A stretch of 12,028 bases of DNA from JBDTMC01 sp039934475 (lineage in GTDB: Bacteria; Acidobacteriota; Terriglobia; Bryobacterales; Bryobacteraceae), in contig JBDTMC010000232.1 in NCBI GenBank assembly GCA_039934475.1, forward strand, positions 1-12,028. Reading direction: 5' to 3'. Shown one piece after another: positions 1 through 6,704 of the stretch (the stretch's first letter is position 1; the number at the start of each line of letters is the position of its first letter). A model generated the notes under the pieces. It made no database searches and was not told the DNA's origin. It saw only the letters and a program-made list of their open reading frames with translations. The translations under genes and the position numbers were made by a program.

Positions 1-830
1 AACAGGCCGGCAAACAGAACCAGCAGCGGGAAGTCGATCTCGCGATAGATCCTCTCCGGCTTCACTCTCCGCGTCAGCATCAGCAGCGCTCCCGCTACAA
101 TCGCCACCTGCGATACCGGCCATCCATAGAAGAATCCCGCTACCATCCCCGCTGAGACAACTGCAGATTTCCAAACCATCGGCCGCAAGACCCGTGTCCG
201 CAACTCTTCCATGTCCACGCGCTGCACGCTTCGCAGTTCCGCCCGGTACAGCCAAGCGATCACGGCGAAGGTGATGACAAGCGATACCGCACCCACCGGA
301 GCCAGCGCCCCCGCAAACTCCCGATACGAAATCCCAGATAGGCTCCCGATCAGCATGTTCTGTGGATTACCCGTAATAGTCGCCACGCTGCCCGCGTTAG
401 ACGCCATCGCAACGGCCAGCAGATAGGGCGTCGGACGCAGTTTCAACGCTCTCGTAATTTCCAGCACCAGCGGCGTCAACACCAGGCACATCGTGTCGTT
501 CACAAAGAAAGCGGAGAACACACCCGACACCGCGACAATCGCGGCCAACAGCGCCATCGGCCCGTGCGTGTGCCGCACCACCCAGGCGCTCACCAGTCCG
601 AAGAACCCGGATACCCGCAGGTTTGCCACCACGATCATCATGCCGAACAGCAAGACAATCGTCTGCATATCCACCGCCCGCATGGCTTCCCCTAGCGTCA
701 ACGCACCACACGCCACCATCCCCGCCGCGCCGATAATCGTGGCGCCCGTCCGGTCCACCCGCAGCCCCGGAAACCTTCCTATTGCCAGCACCAGGTACGT
801 TGCCGCAAACAGCGCCAGCGCCGCGATCAT
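1..830 (-). CDS. ArsB/NhaD-superfamily anion transporter (partial, 3' end beyond the left edge)
   Basis: The first 276 residues of an inner-membrane permease; the gene continues past base 1. Hydrophobic segments fill most of the visible part (about residues 1-19, 28-45, 55-75, 76-110, 135-165, 172-195, 220-255, 265-276). Two signatures identify the superfamily: FVNDTMCLVLTP (109-120) and SNAGSVATITGNPQN (144-158), the paired 'ND..ALxLTP' and 'SNxGxxATxxGNPQN' motifs of the substrate-binding hairpins in ArsB/NhaD/DASS-type carriers. The GNPQN form is closer to YbiR-like and SLC13-like anion permeases than to the arsenite pump ArsB, so I do not call it arsenical resistance. Substrate and coupling ion cannot be read from the sequence. 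The ATG at 828-830 overlaps the TGA of the upstream membrane-protein gene (ATGA), which suggests translational coupling and fixes the start. Codons end strongly in G. Confidence 0.88.
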   Translation of the reverse strand, partial: MIAALALFAATYLVLAIGRFPGLRVDRTGATIIGAAGMVACGALTLGEAMRAVDMQTIVLLFGMMIVVANLRVSGFFGLVSAWVVRHTHGPMALLAAIVAVSGVFSAFFVNDTMCLVLTPLVLEITRALKLRPTPYLLAVAMASNAGSVATITGNPQNMLIGSLSGISYREFAGALAPVGAVSLVITFAVIAWLYRAELRSVQRVDMEELRTRVLRPMVWKSAVVSAGMVAGFFYGWPVSQVAIVAGALLMLTRRVKPERIYREIDFPLLVLFAGL

Positions 831-2467
831 TGCCGCGGCCCCACGCGATATGCCGCATACGCCGAGTTCGTGTACTCCGCCGCGCGCCCTTCCAACCGCT
901 GCTCAGCCCTCACCACAACATAGTCAATGCCCAGCCGAGAATACAGGGCGAAATCCACTTTCGCCCCGTCCTGCATCGTCTCCTGCCACCGCCGCCACCA
1001 CTCCTCCGCAAAGTCCTTCAACAGGTTCACCTGTCCGCCGCTTTTCCAGTCCACATACACGGCGCGCAACGCCCGCGCCCGGAATACGCTCGGTTGCAAC
1101 CCTCTTCCGGCTTCCGGAAATAGGAACACGGAATCGCGAGCGGTACCTGATCGCGCCCACGCCGACAGCTCATCCAGTTCCGCCGAATGCAGCTCCGGGT
1201 AGTTTTGCAATCCGCCCCAGCCCGGAATCAGGAAGAACGGAAGCACTAGCGCCGCGCACCACGCCGTCCAGCCATGCCGCCGCGTTCCGCTCCACGCCGC
1301 AGCCGCTGCCAGCGCGGCCAATACGAGAACAATCACCGCCCGTCGTGCCAGCATCGGCTCCGAAAGATCCGGCCACACGCGCGCATTCGCCGGAATCAGA
1401 AACACCGGGACAAACCACAACACGGCTTCTGCAATGGCCCCGCGAGTAGCAGCCTTCACGCCCGCCACCGCCGCCAGCAACAGCGTAAACACGGTGAAAA
1501 AGAGCGCCGCCCGCGCCGGCTGCAACTGCGGCATCAGGCTCCACCGCATCGTCTCCAAAACCACGTACGATGCCGGAATCGCCAGCAAGCCATAAATCGG
1601 CATCGCCACCAACGGAACGCCCACCGGTTCCCGCAACTCACGCCCCAGGCGCGCCATCGCACACACAGCCACGGCGGCCAGAATCGCATACTGTGCGAAC
1701 CAATGTGCCGGCCACAACGACACCCAATTGTAAGCGCCTCGGAATCGCTGCAGCCTTTCCAGTGCCGTGTCGATATGTCCGAACAGAATTTGCCGCTCAG
1801 ACACGCCCGTTTGCAGCCGCGCCGCCACCAGCAACAATACAAAAGCCACTCCAACCGGCCACAACATCGCCAGCCGTTGCTTCCGCTCCCCCGAAGGCAA
1901 TATCACCAGTACTGCAATTGCCGCCAGCAGCGGCAACACGGTCGGCGGATGATACAGCAAAGCCGCCCCCGTCGCGAATCCCGCGGCCAAATACTGCCGG
2001 TGCGCCAGTAATCCCACCGCCAGCAGGATCAACGGAACCGCAAACCCGCGTGGCACCGGCTCATACTCGATGCTCAAAACCGCCGGCCCGCCAATCGTGG
2101 CGCCCAACTCCAAAGCGCCCGTTACCAGCAGCGCCATTCGCGGCGAAAGACCCAACGCCGAAACAATCAGAAACAGCCCGCACGCGCCCAAAAAACGGAA
2201 TAGAAGCTGTTGCCCTTCCAAAACCCACTGGAAGTCCAGCCCCGTGAACCTCTGCAGAGCCAGCGTCACTTCGTCGTATATCGTGTACGACACATGCGGC
2301 TTCGTCGCCACAATATCGCCTGCCAGCACCGATGGATCTTTCAGGTGTTCCAGAATCGGCACATAGATCAGAGTGTCCGATTGCAGATAAGTGTGCCCGG
2401 GAAACTGGAAGTAACCTAGCAGCGTCAGCAAAGCGAGCGCCGCAAGAACAGGGACTCGCAAAGGCAT
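827..2467 (-). CDS. Polytopic membrane protein with C-terminal soluble domain (GT-C-like, possibly DUF6798 type)
   Basis: A 546-residue integral membrane protein of unknown function. About 12 hydrophobic segments are visible (for example 5-22, 88-105, 111-130, 141-158, 175-191, 202-218, 258-274, 283-303, 320-338, 345-361, 375-392, 400-416). A non-membrane C-terminal part follows (about 421-546). The first large loop (about 23-87) carries acidic residues in QSDTLIYVPILEHLKD (29-44), and a further EYEPVPRG (134-141) lies after the third segment. This layout, many membrane helices with an acidic first loop and a soluble tail, recalls GT-C glycosyltransferases. The tail, with VFLFPE (447-452) and AVYVDWKSGG (469-478), resembles as I remember it DUF6798-type proteins; both comparisons are inference. 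The ATG at 2465-2467 directly abuts the TAA of the TPR gene and has no clear ribosome site, so coupling is likely. The TGA overlaps the next ATG. Confidence 0.85.
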   Translation of the reverse strand: MPLRVPVLAALALLTLLGYFQFPGHTYLQSDTLIYVPILEHLKDPSVLAGDIVATKPHVSYTIYDEVTLALQRFTGLDFQWVLEGQQLLFRFLGACGLFLIVSALGLSPRMALLVTGALELGATIGGPAVLSIEYEPVPRGFAVPLILLAVGLLAHRQYLAAGFATGAALLYHPPTVLPLLAAIAVLVILPSGERKQRLAMLWPVGVAFVLLLVAARLQTGVSERQILFGHIDTALERLQRFRGAYNWVSLWPAHWFAQYAILAAVAVCAMARLGRELREPVGVPLVAMPIYGLLAIPASYVVLETMRWSLMPQLQPARAALFFTVFTLLLAAVAGVKAATRGAIAEAVLWFVPVFLIPANARVWPDLSEPMLARRAVIVLVLAALAAAAAWSGTRRHGWTAWCAALVLPFFLIPGWGGLQNYPELHSAELDELSAWARSGTARDSVFLFPEAGRGLQPSVFRARALRAVYVDWKSGGQVNLLKDFAEEWWRRWQETMQDGAKVDFALYSRLGIDYVVVRAEQRLEGRAAEYTNSAYAAYRVGPRQ

Positions 2468-3151
2468 TTATTGCGCCGGCGTCTTCTCGAGTTGCTGCTT
2501 CGCCCAAATCCGGTTCGGATTCAACTGCACAGCTTTCGCCAGCGCCTTATGCGCCTCCGCGTTCCGGTTCGATTTGCGCAGCGCCAATCCTATCCACATC
2601 TGCGGCTCGGCCGATTTCGGATCCAGATCCGCCGCCTTTTGGAAATCGCGAATGGCCAAGTCCATCCCGCCGCCGAACGAAGCCGGCAGATAGTAGTTGC
2701 CCACGCCTCTGCTCAGCCACGCCTTTGCCGATTTCGGGTCAAGCTCAATCGCCTTGTTGATCGAATCCTGCGCGCACCGTCCGTACTTCAGGCCCGCAAG
2801 CACATTCGCCGGAATCACCTGCCCGCACAGAGTGCCTAGAACCCGGTGGTGCTCCGCCTCCCCACCCTTTAGGCTCACTGCCTTCTCCGCCGCTTTGATC
2901 CCGGTCTCCGCGGCGGCTCTCGCCAGGTTCTTGTCTTTCAACTCCAGAGCGACTTCCGCCAGGTATGATTCCGCCAGCGCGAACTGATATTGGGCCGCCG
3001 CGTCATTCGGATTCTTGGCCGCGGCATCCGACAACTCGCCCACGCGCTTTTCCAGCGACGCGCGATCCTGACGGTCCCGGGCCGACTCTAAATCCGCGGT
3101 TACGCCGTTGGCGGCCAGAAGCAGGGGAAGAACTAGCGCAAAAACTCGCAT
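2468..3151 (-). CDS. Exported tetratricopeptide-repeat protein
   Basis: A 227-residue protein with a classical signal peptide: M-R-V, a hydrophobic core over residues 4-15 and a likely signal peptidase I site after VTA (17-19). The mature part is helical. The clearest TPR units carry 'A..DPKSAKAWLSRGVGNYY' (134-154) and 'ADLDPKSAEPQMWIGLALRKSNRNAEA' features (174-200), with weaker repeats around 47-95. An insertion containing LPASFGGG (155-162) sits between two repeats; this recalls TRAP-transporter TatT-like TPR proteins, though I see no TRAP genes here. A scaffold role in the periplasm is the natural inference; no partner is identifiable. The start is supported by a strong AGGAGG ribosome site four bases upstream. 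It lies 13 bases after the MFS gene and touches the following membrane-protein gene, so it is co-transcribed with both. Confidence 0.87.
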   Translation of the reverse strand: MRVFALVLPLLLAANGVTADLESARDRQDRASLEKRVGELSDAAAKNPNDAAAQYQFALAESYLAEVALELKDKNLARAAAETGIKAAEKAVSLKGGEAEHHRVLGTLCGQVIPANVLAGLKYGRCAQDSINKAIELDPKSAKAWLSRGVGNYYLPASFGGGMDLAIRDFQKAADLDPKSAEPQMWIGLALRKSNRNAEAHKALAKAVQLNPNRIWAKQQLEKTPAQ

Positions 3152-3155
3152 GCTT

Positions 3156-3161
3156 CCTCCT
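3156..3161 (-). promoter_or_regulatory. Ribosome binding site of the TPR gene
   Basis: AGGAGG on the minus strand, four bases before the ATG at 3151. It is the best Shine-Dalgarno match inside the operon and confirms the start of the TPR gene. It lies in the 13-base gap after the MFS stop codon. Confidence 0.75.
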
Positions 3162-3164
3162 ATT

Positions 3165-4370
3165 CTAAAGCGCAGCCACTTTCCTTTGTATGAACAGGAA
3201 GTACATGGCCAGAAAAGACAGCAATACCCCGTTCACTGCCAGCACCACCGGCGCGGTGAACAGCGGTATCAATGAGCCCGCCACAAGGTTTCCAATCGGC
3301 ATGCCTCCGCGGAAGGCAACGTTGTATACGCTCATCACCCGGCCCCGCATCTCGTCGGTGGCGATCAATTGCACCAGCGAACTGATCAACGTGAACACCC
3401 CCATCAGCAGCATCCCCGCCAGCAGCATAAGGGCATAGCTCACGTTCACGTTTCGCGACAAGGCGAACCCCACCAGCAGTACACTCAAGCCCGCCAGCAT
3501 CAAAAGCGCATCGCGTCCCTGATGCGGCCGCTGTCCAATGGCCGCTACAATCAGTGCCCCGCACACCGATCCCACGCCCGAAATCGAGAGAAACATCGTG
3601 TACACATCGGGACCACCGTGAAACACGTCTCGCGCAAACACCGGTAGGAACACGATCATCGGCATCGCCAGCAGCGTCATCGAAAAAGCCAGCACAATCA
3701 GGGCAGTCATCGCCGTACGGTTGCGGATGAACGAGATTCCCTGCTTCATGCTCTCTGTCATCGATTCGGTCGTCTTTCGCGGAACAAACTTCATTCGGAT
3801 GGAGAGTAGCGAGATGATAACCGCGATGTAGGAAGCGCCGTTCAGTCCGAAGCACCACTGTGCGCCCAGTTTCGTTAGCGCCAATCCGCCTAGCGCCGGC
3901 CCGATAATTCGCGCCAGGTTAAATTGAATTGAGTTCAGCGCGATGGCATTTGGCAGGTCTTCCCCCTGCACCAACCCCGGAATCAGAGCCTGATACGCCG
4001 GACCGCCAAACGCCTGTGCCAGCCCCACAAAGAACGACAGAATCAGGATGTGCCACCACTGGACCATGTGAAACGCGGCCAGCGCAGTCAGCGAAAACGC
4101 GCACGTCATCTGGATTACCTGTGACGCCACCAGCAGTTTGCGCCTGTCCATACGGTCGGCCACTACGCCGCCGATCAACGAAAAAAGAAAGATCGGAATC
4201 TCGCCCAGAAAAGCGTCTAAACCCAACAGGAATGCGCTATGCGTGATATCGAACAACAGCCAGCTTTGCGCCAGCTTCTGCATCCACGTACCAATGCTGG
4301 ACGTGCATGCGCCAAACCACATGATGCGGAAGTCGCGGTGGTGAAATGCCTTGAATACGCGCTGCAGCAA
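3165..4370 (-). CDS. Major facilitator superfamily transporter (MFS_3 / EntS-like exporter type)
   Basis: A 401-residue inner-membrane carrier of normal length for the family, with about 12 hydrophobic segments. Family marks: a short N-terminus FKAFHHRDFRIMWFG (6-20) and SSIGTWMQKLAQSWLLF (24-40); the loop 2-3 motif GGVVADRMDRRKLL (67-80); RIIGPALGG (154-162); and ATDEMRGRVMSVYNVAFRGG (337-356), which is the mark of the MFS_3 group that includes the enterobactin exporter EntS. Such proteins are proton-driven exporters of small molecules; the substrate is unknown. The start is a TTG at 4368-4370. Upstream codons in frame stay open into the previous gene but offer no ATG, GTG or TTG, and the N-terminus matches family length, so TTG is preferred. 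The gap to the VOC gene is 11 bases. The stop is TAG. Confidence 0.9.
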   Translation of the reverse strand: MLQRVFKAFHHRDFRIMWFGACTSSIGTWMQKLAQSWLLFDITHSAFLLGLDAFLGEIPIFLFSLIGGVVADRMDRRKLLVASQVIQMTCAFSLTALAAFHMVQWWHILILSFFVGLAQAFGGPAYQALIPGLVQGEDLPNAIALNSIQFNLARIIGPALGGLALTKLGAQWCFGLNGASYIAVIISLLSIRMKFVPRKTTESMTESMKQGISFIRNRTAMTALIVLAFSMTLLAMPMIVFLPVFARDVFHGGPDVYTMFLSISGVGSVCGALIVAAIGQRPHQGRDALLMLAGLSVLLVGFALSRNVNVSYALMLLAGMLLMGVFTLISSLVQLIATDEMRGRVMSVYNVAFRGGMPIGNLVAGSLIPLFTAPVVLAVNGVLLSFLAMYFLFIQRKVAAL

Positions 4371-4381
4371 AGGTGATCCAG

Positions 4382-4756
4382 TTAGGGGAGCGGCTTTTCT
4401 CGGTGAATAAGATGCAGTAAATTTCCATCCGCATCCGCAAAAAACGCCAGCCGGTTGCCTTGATTCTCAAACGGTTCGCCCACCATCGTCACCTGCAGAT
4501 CCTGCAGCTTCTTCAGACCCGTGTCGAAGTCCTCCACCATCACCGCCAGATGCCGCAGGCCAGGCGTCCTCATCTCATTGTCCCCGCGCTCACCCTTCGC
4601 CGGAATTATCTCCAGCATCGCCCCGTTCGGCGCCTTTACAAAGAAGTTGCCGTCATAGGCAAAGTTGATCACGAATCCCAGCTTTTCGACGTACCACGTA
4701 GCCAGCCGCTGAGGATCGGGCGAAGCTATCGCCATGTGTTCCAGACCCGTAAACAT
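4382..4756 (-). CDS. VOC-superfamily (glyoxalase/dioxygenase fold) protein
   Basis: A single-domain vicinal-oxygen-chelate protein of 124 residues from the ATG at 4756, with two beta-alpha-beta-beta-beta modules. Module 1 starts FTGLEHMAIASPD (2-14) and ends MLEIIPAKG (47-55). Module 2 starts GLRHLAVMVEDFD (66-78) and ends FFADADGNLLHLIHRE (105-120). The expected metal ligands are His7, Glu49, His69 and a fourth at position 115, where most glyoxalase I-like proteins have Glu and this one has His. Small VOC proteins act on methylglyoxal adducts, acyl-CoA epimers, catechols or antibiotics; the substrate here cannot be inferred. An alternative TTG start at 4786 adds ten residues (MTGFPGTLRV) outside the fold, and its TTGA overlaps the stop of the upstream gene. 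I prefer ATG because the domain begins right there, but neither start has a strong ribosome site. Confidence 0.82.
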   Translation of the reverse strand: MFTGLEHMAIASPDPQRLATWYVEKLGFVINFAYDGNFFVKAPNGAMLEIIPAKGERGDNEMRTPGLRHLAVMVEDFDTGLKKLQDLQVTMVGEPFENQGNRLAFFADADGNLLHLIHREKPLP

Positions 4757-4782
4757 AACTCGGAGTGTACCAGGAAACCCGG

Positions 4783-5253
4783 TCAATAAACCTGAAAGCA
4801 GAACACCTCGTTCGCCCCCTCAGGCGACAGACAGTACTCTCCCGCTACCATCATTTCGTTCGCCTCCACGCGATACAGACCCTGTTCCAACCGCTTCACT
4901 GAAAGCGGAATCGCAGTCGCATTCTCTTTCGCCTTCTTCTTGTTAAAGCTCACCTCGCGCCGCCCGTTCTTGATGTCCATCTTGTACAGCGAAAGGCGCT
5001 CTGCTGCCATCTTGTCGATCTTTAACAGGAATATCGGCTCTGCCAGCGGGGTACGCACTGCCGACGTTGTTCCAGCCACGCCGTAAACCGTCGTGTCCTT
5101 CTTCTCCTCCGGGTTCGCCGTCAGCGCCTCCGTAGCCAGCAGGTTGGTGCCGTGCAACAAGTACGGAAGATCCGCTTTCTCCGGCCGCGGCCCGCTATAG
5201 CCCTGCCCAAAACACCCCGCCGCAATTACCATCAGCAACACTGGCGTCTTCAT
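4783..5253 (-). CDS. Small exported protein or lipoprotein of unknown function
   Basis: A 156-residue protein I do not recognise. It begins MKTPVLLMVIAAGCFGQGYSG: a positively charged start, a hydrophobic core (4-12) and AAGC ending at Cys14. That gives either an atypical lipobox (Ala at -3 where Leu is usual) or a signal peptidase I site just after. The middle (70-125) is rich in Lys and Glu. The C-terminus, AGEYCLSPEGANEVFCFQVY (137-156), has the 'GEY.L.P.G....F.F.V' shape seen at the end of beta-sandwich domains of some bacterial exported proteins, here with two cysteines (141, 152) that could form a disulfide. The ATG at 5253 is chosen over a GTG at 5271 because AAGGAG lies eight bases upstream of it and the signal peptide starts there. 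It begins two bases after the amidohydrolase-like gene, so the two are probably made together. Confidence 0.78.
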   Translation of the reverse strand: MKTPVLLMVIAAGCFGQGYSGPRPEKADLPYLLHGTNLLATEALTANPEEKKDTTVYGVAGTTSAVRTPLAEPIFLLKIDKMAAERLSLYKMDIKNGRREVSFNKKKAKENATAIPLSVKRLEQGLYRVEANEMMVAGEYCLSPEGANEVFCFQVY

Positions 5254-5255
5254 CG

Positions 5256-6023
5256 TCACCACTCCTTCCACGCACCATCGCGCATCACTTTCTCTATCTT
5301 CTGTAACGCCGCCAAATCCTTCAACGGGTTTCCCGCCAGAACCATCAGATCCGCCGGCTTTCCCGCCTCAATCGTACCGCTGTGCTTGGAGTCCCTCAGC
5401 GCCGTCGCACCGTAACGCGTCGCTGCCACCATCAAGTCCTTTGCCTCGGCGCCGCCACCCGCCATCAAAAGTATCTCTCGCACCGTCGCCTCGTGGTTCC
5501 GCTCCCCGGAAGCTACTGTCACTAACACACCACTCTCCAACATAGTCTTCACATTCGCCTGTGCGAACCCCAACTGAACCGTATCGTTGATCTTGCTCAA
5601 CATCGGTGCAACGGGCATCCGCAGATTCCGGATCTTGTCCAGAATATCGTTCGGAACCAGACTGCGCTCGCAAGGGATCCCGTACAACACCAACGCCGAC
5701 TGCAGTTCGCGGTTGATTTCCGCTTCCGTATAGTGTGGCTCCGTCCAGCCCTCCGGCGTCACGTCGATCAAAGCCGGAATAACAAACTTGCCTCTCACAT
5801 CCACCTCGGTCGCCCCCGCCGGCACCGCAGTGTTATTTCTGCTCCCTACTGACCGGAACAAACCGCCGCTCACTACCAACACCGAATCCGCCATCGGCTC
5901 TTCCCCCAGGCCGTTAATCAGTGTCCCGCCCACCAGCGCGATCTTCGGCTCCTTCGAACCGCCGCACCCCGCCAGGACGGCAATGGGCAAAGTGGAAATC
6001 AGACTTCGCCGTGAGAGAGTCAT
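5256..6023 (-). CDS. Short amidohydrolase-like Tat lipoprotein, apparently lacking metal ligands
   Basis: A 255-residue protein with the two halves of an amidohydrolase beta-sandwich. These are IALVGGTLINGLGEEPMADS (28-47) through GKFVIPALIDV (78-88), and the C-terminal GATALRDSKHSGTIEAGKPADLMVLAGNPLKDL (205-237) through IEKVMRDG (243-250). Imidazolonepropionase-like amidohydrolases are usually 400 or more residues with a metal-binding HxH just after 'PGLID' and a conserved Asp late in the barrel. Here the HxH positions read Thr89 and Glu91, and the Asp region reads ASGERNHE (171-178). The barrel between them is about half the usual size. Loss of activity is inferred. The N-terminus has SRRSLI (4-9) and a lipobox LAGC (17-20): a twin-arginine lipoprotein signal. 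The ATG overlaps the HAD stop (ATGA) and has GGAGAGG eight bases upstream. No stop codon or obvious frameshift breaks it, so I annotate it as a gene rather than a pseudogene. Confidence 0.83.
   Translation of the reverse strand: MTLSRRSLISTLPIAVLAGCGGSKEPKIALVGGTLINGLGEEPMADSVLVVSGGLFRSVGSRNNTAVPAGATEVDVRGKFVIPALIDVTPEGWTEPHYTEAEINRELQSALVLYGIPCERSLVPNDILDKIRNLRMPVAPMLSKINDTVQLGFAQANVKTMLESGVLVTVASGERNHEATVREILLMAGGGAEAKDLMVAATRYGATALRDSKHSGTIEAGKPADLMVLAGNPLKDLAALQKIEKVMRDGAWKEW
5262..5267 (-). promoter_or_regulatory. Ribosome binding site of the small exported protein
   Basis: AAGGAG on the minus strand, eight bases before the ATG at 5253 and inside the last codons of the amidohydrolase-like gene. 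It decides the start in favour of ATG 5253 over GTG 5271. Confidence 0.7.
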
Positions 6024-6703
6024 CGCAGTAGCCTCTCCAAACTGAGCAATCGCAAGTCGTCAAGCAGGATGTCCGGCGAGTGCTCCATGAGTTCGTCGCG
6101 GCTCGACAAACCCGTCGCCACCGCAATCGCCTTCACGCCGTTCGCGCGCGCCGCGCGGATATCGTTCGGATGATCTCCGATCAACGAAACCTGCGATCGA
6201 TCGTCAATCCAACCTTCCGCCCTCGCTTGCGCCACTGCAATCCGCACCAGTCCCGCCCGGTCCGCCGCCTGCTCTGCGAATGCCCCGAAACGCAGATACC
6301 CCTTCAGCCCCGCGCGTTCCATCTTCTTCCAGCCGATGCGCGTCAAATTGCCGGTCACCAGGCCCGTCGGAATGCCCCGCCGATGTAACCGGTACAGCAG
6401 CATTCTCGCCCCTGGGCACACCTTCGTCCGCAGATCCGGACAACTCCGTGCATAGATGGACTGCGCGTCGGTGACTACACGTGGCATCGCCCGCCGGATC
6501 AAAGCCTCTGAGGCCCCCGCGGTCCGCAGCATACAGGTGACAATATCCCCGTCCAGCATCCCCTGCACCGGGACGCCCTCCGTCGTCGTCTCCATACCTG
6601 TAGCCCGCCTCACCGCCTTCACCAGCGCCTCGCGGTGATGCGGTCCCGCCCGCCGGATCAGAGTCCCGTCGATGTCAAACAGCACCAGCGCCGTTGCGGC
6701 CAT
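6020..6703 (-). CDS. HAD-superfamily hydrolase (phosphoglycolate phosphatase-like)
   Basis: A 227-residue cytoplasmic phosphatase-type protein with a helical cap inserted after motif I (about 20-90). Motif I is FDIDGT (9-14), with Asp10 the expected nucleophile and Asp12 the acid/base. Motif II is VTGN with Thr117. Motif IV is LIGDHPNDIRAARANG (174-189), with Asp177 and Asp181 as Mg ligands. Motif III usually has a Lys before the loop; the matching stretch AEQAADRAGLVRIAV (143-157) offers Arg149 and Arg154 instead. The enzyme family removes phosphate from small phosphorylated metabolites such as 2-phosphoglycolate; specificity is not readable. It starts one base after the AAA+ gene and its TGA overlaps the next ATG, so it is inside the tight operon. 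No clear ribosome site precedes the ATG, which fits coupled translation. Confidence 0.9.
   Translation of the reverse strand: MAATALVLFDIDGTLIRRAGPHHREALVKAVRRATGMETTTEGVPVQGMLDGDIVTCMLRTAGASEALIRRAMPRVVTDAQSIYARSCPDLRTKVCPGARMLLYRLHRRGIPTGLVTGNLTRIGWKKMERAGLKGYLRFGAFAEQAADRAGLVRIAVAQARAEGWIDDRSQVSLIGDHPNDIRAARANGVKAIAVATGLSSRDELMEHSPDILLDDLRLLSLERLLR
6032..6038 (-). promoter_or_regulatory. Ribosome binding site of the amidohydrolase-like gene
   Basis: GGAGAGG on the minus strand, eight bases before the ATG at 6023 and within the end of the HAD gene. It supports the annotated start in spite of the four-base overlap. Confidence 0.65.
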
Positions 6704-6704
6704 A

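Noticed and set aside
1..830. Reading the transporter as an arsenite pump (ArsB).
   Set aside because: The GNPQN motif and the absence of arsR, arsC or arsA nearby fit a general anion permease better; the substrate is left open.
397..858. A 153-codon minus-strand open frame in another frame of the anion transporter.
   Set aside because: The frame starting at 830 carries the FVNDT and GNPQN motifs and continues to base 1; the 153-codon frame shows no family features and only appears complete because the true gene is cut by the window edge.
493..1449. A 318-codon plus-strand open frame, and similar long ones at 1274-2011 and 1570-2247.
   Set aside because: They oppose the transporter and membrane-protein genes. 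Their products are rich in Pro, Arg, Thr and Ser with no domain, as expected from reading G-rich genes backwards.
4371..4380. TGGATCACCT just before the MFS start resembles the 3' end of 16S rRNA.
   Set aside because: The match is only ten bases within a protein-coding context with no rRNA sequence around it; it is chance.
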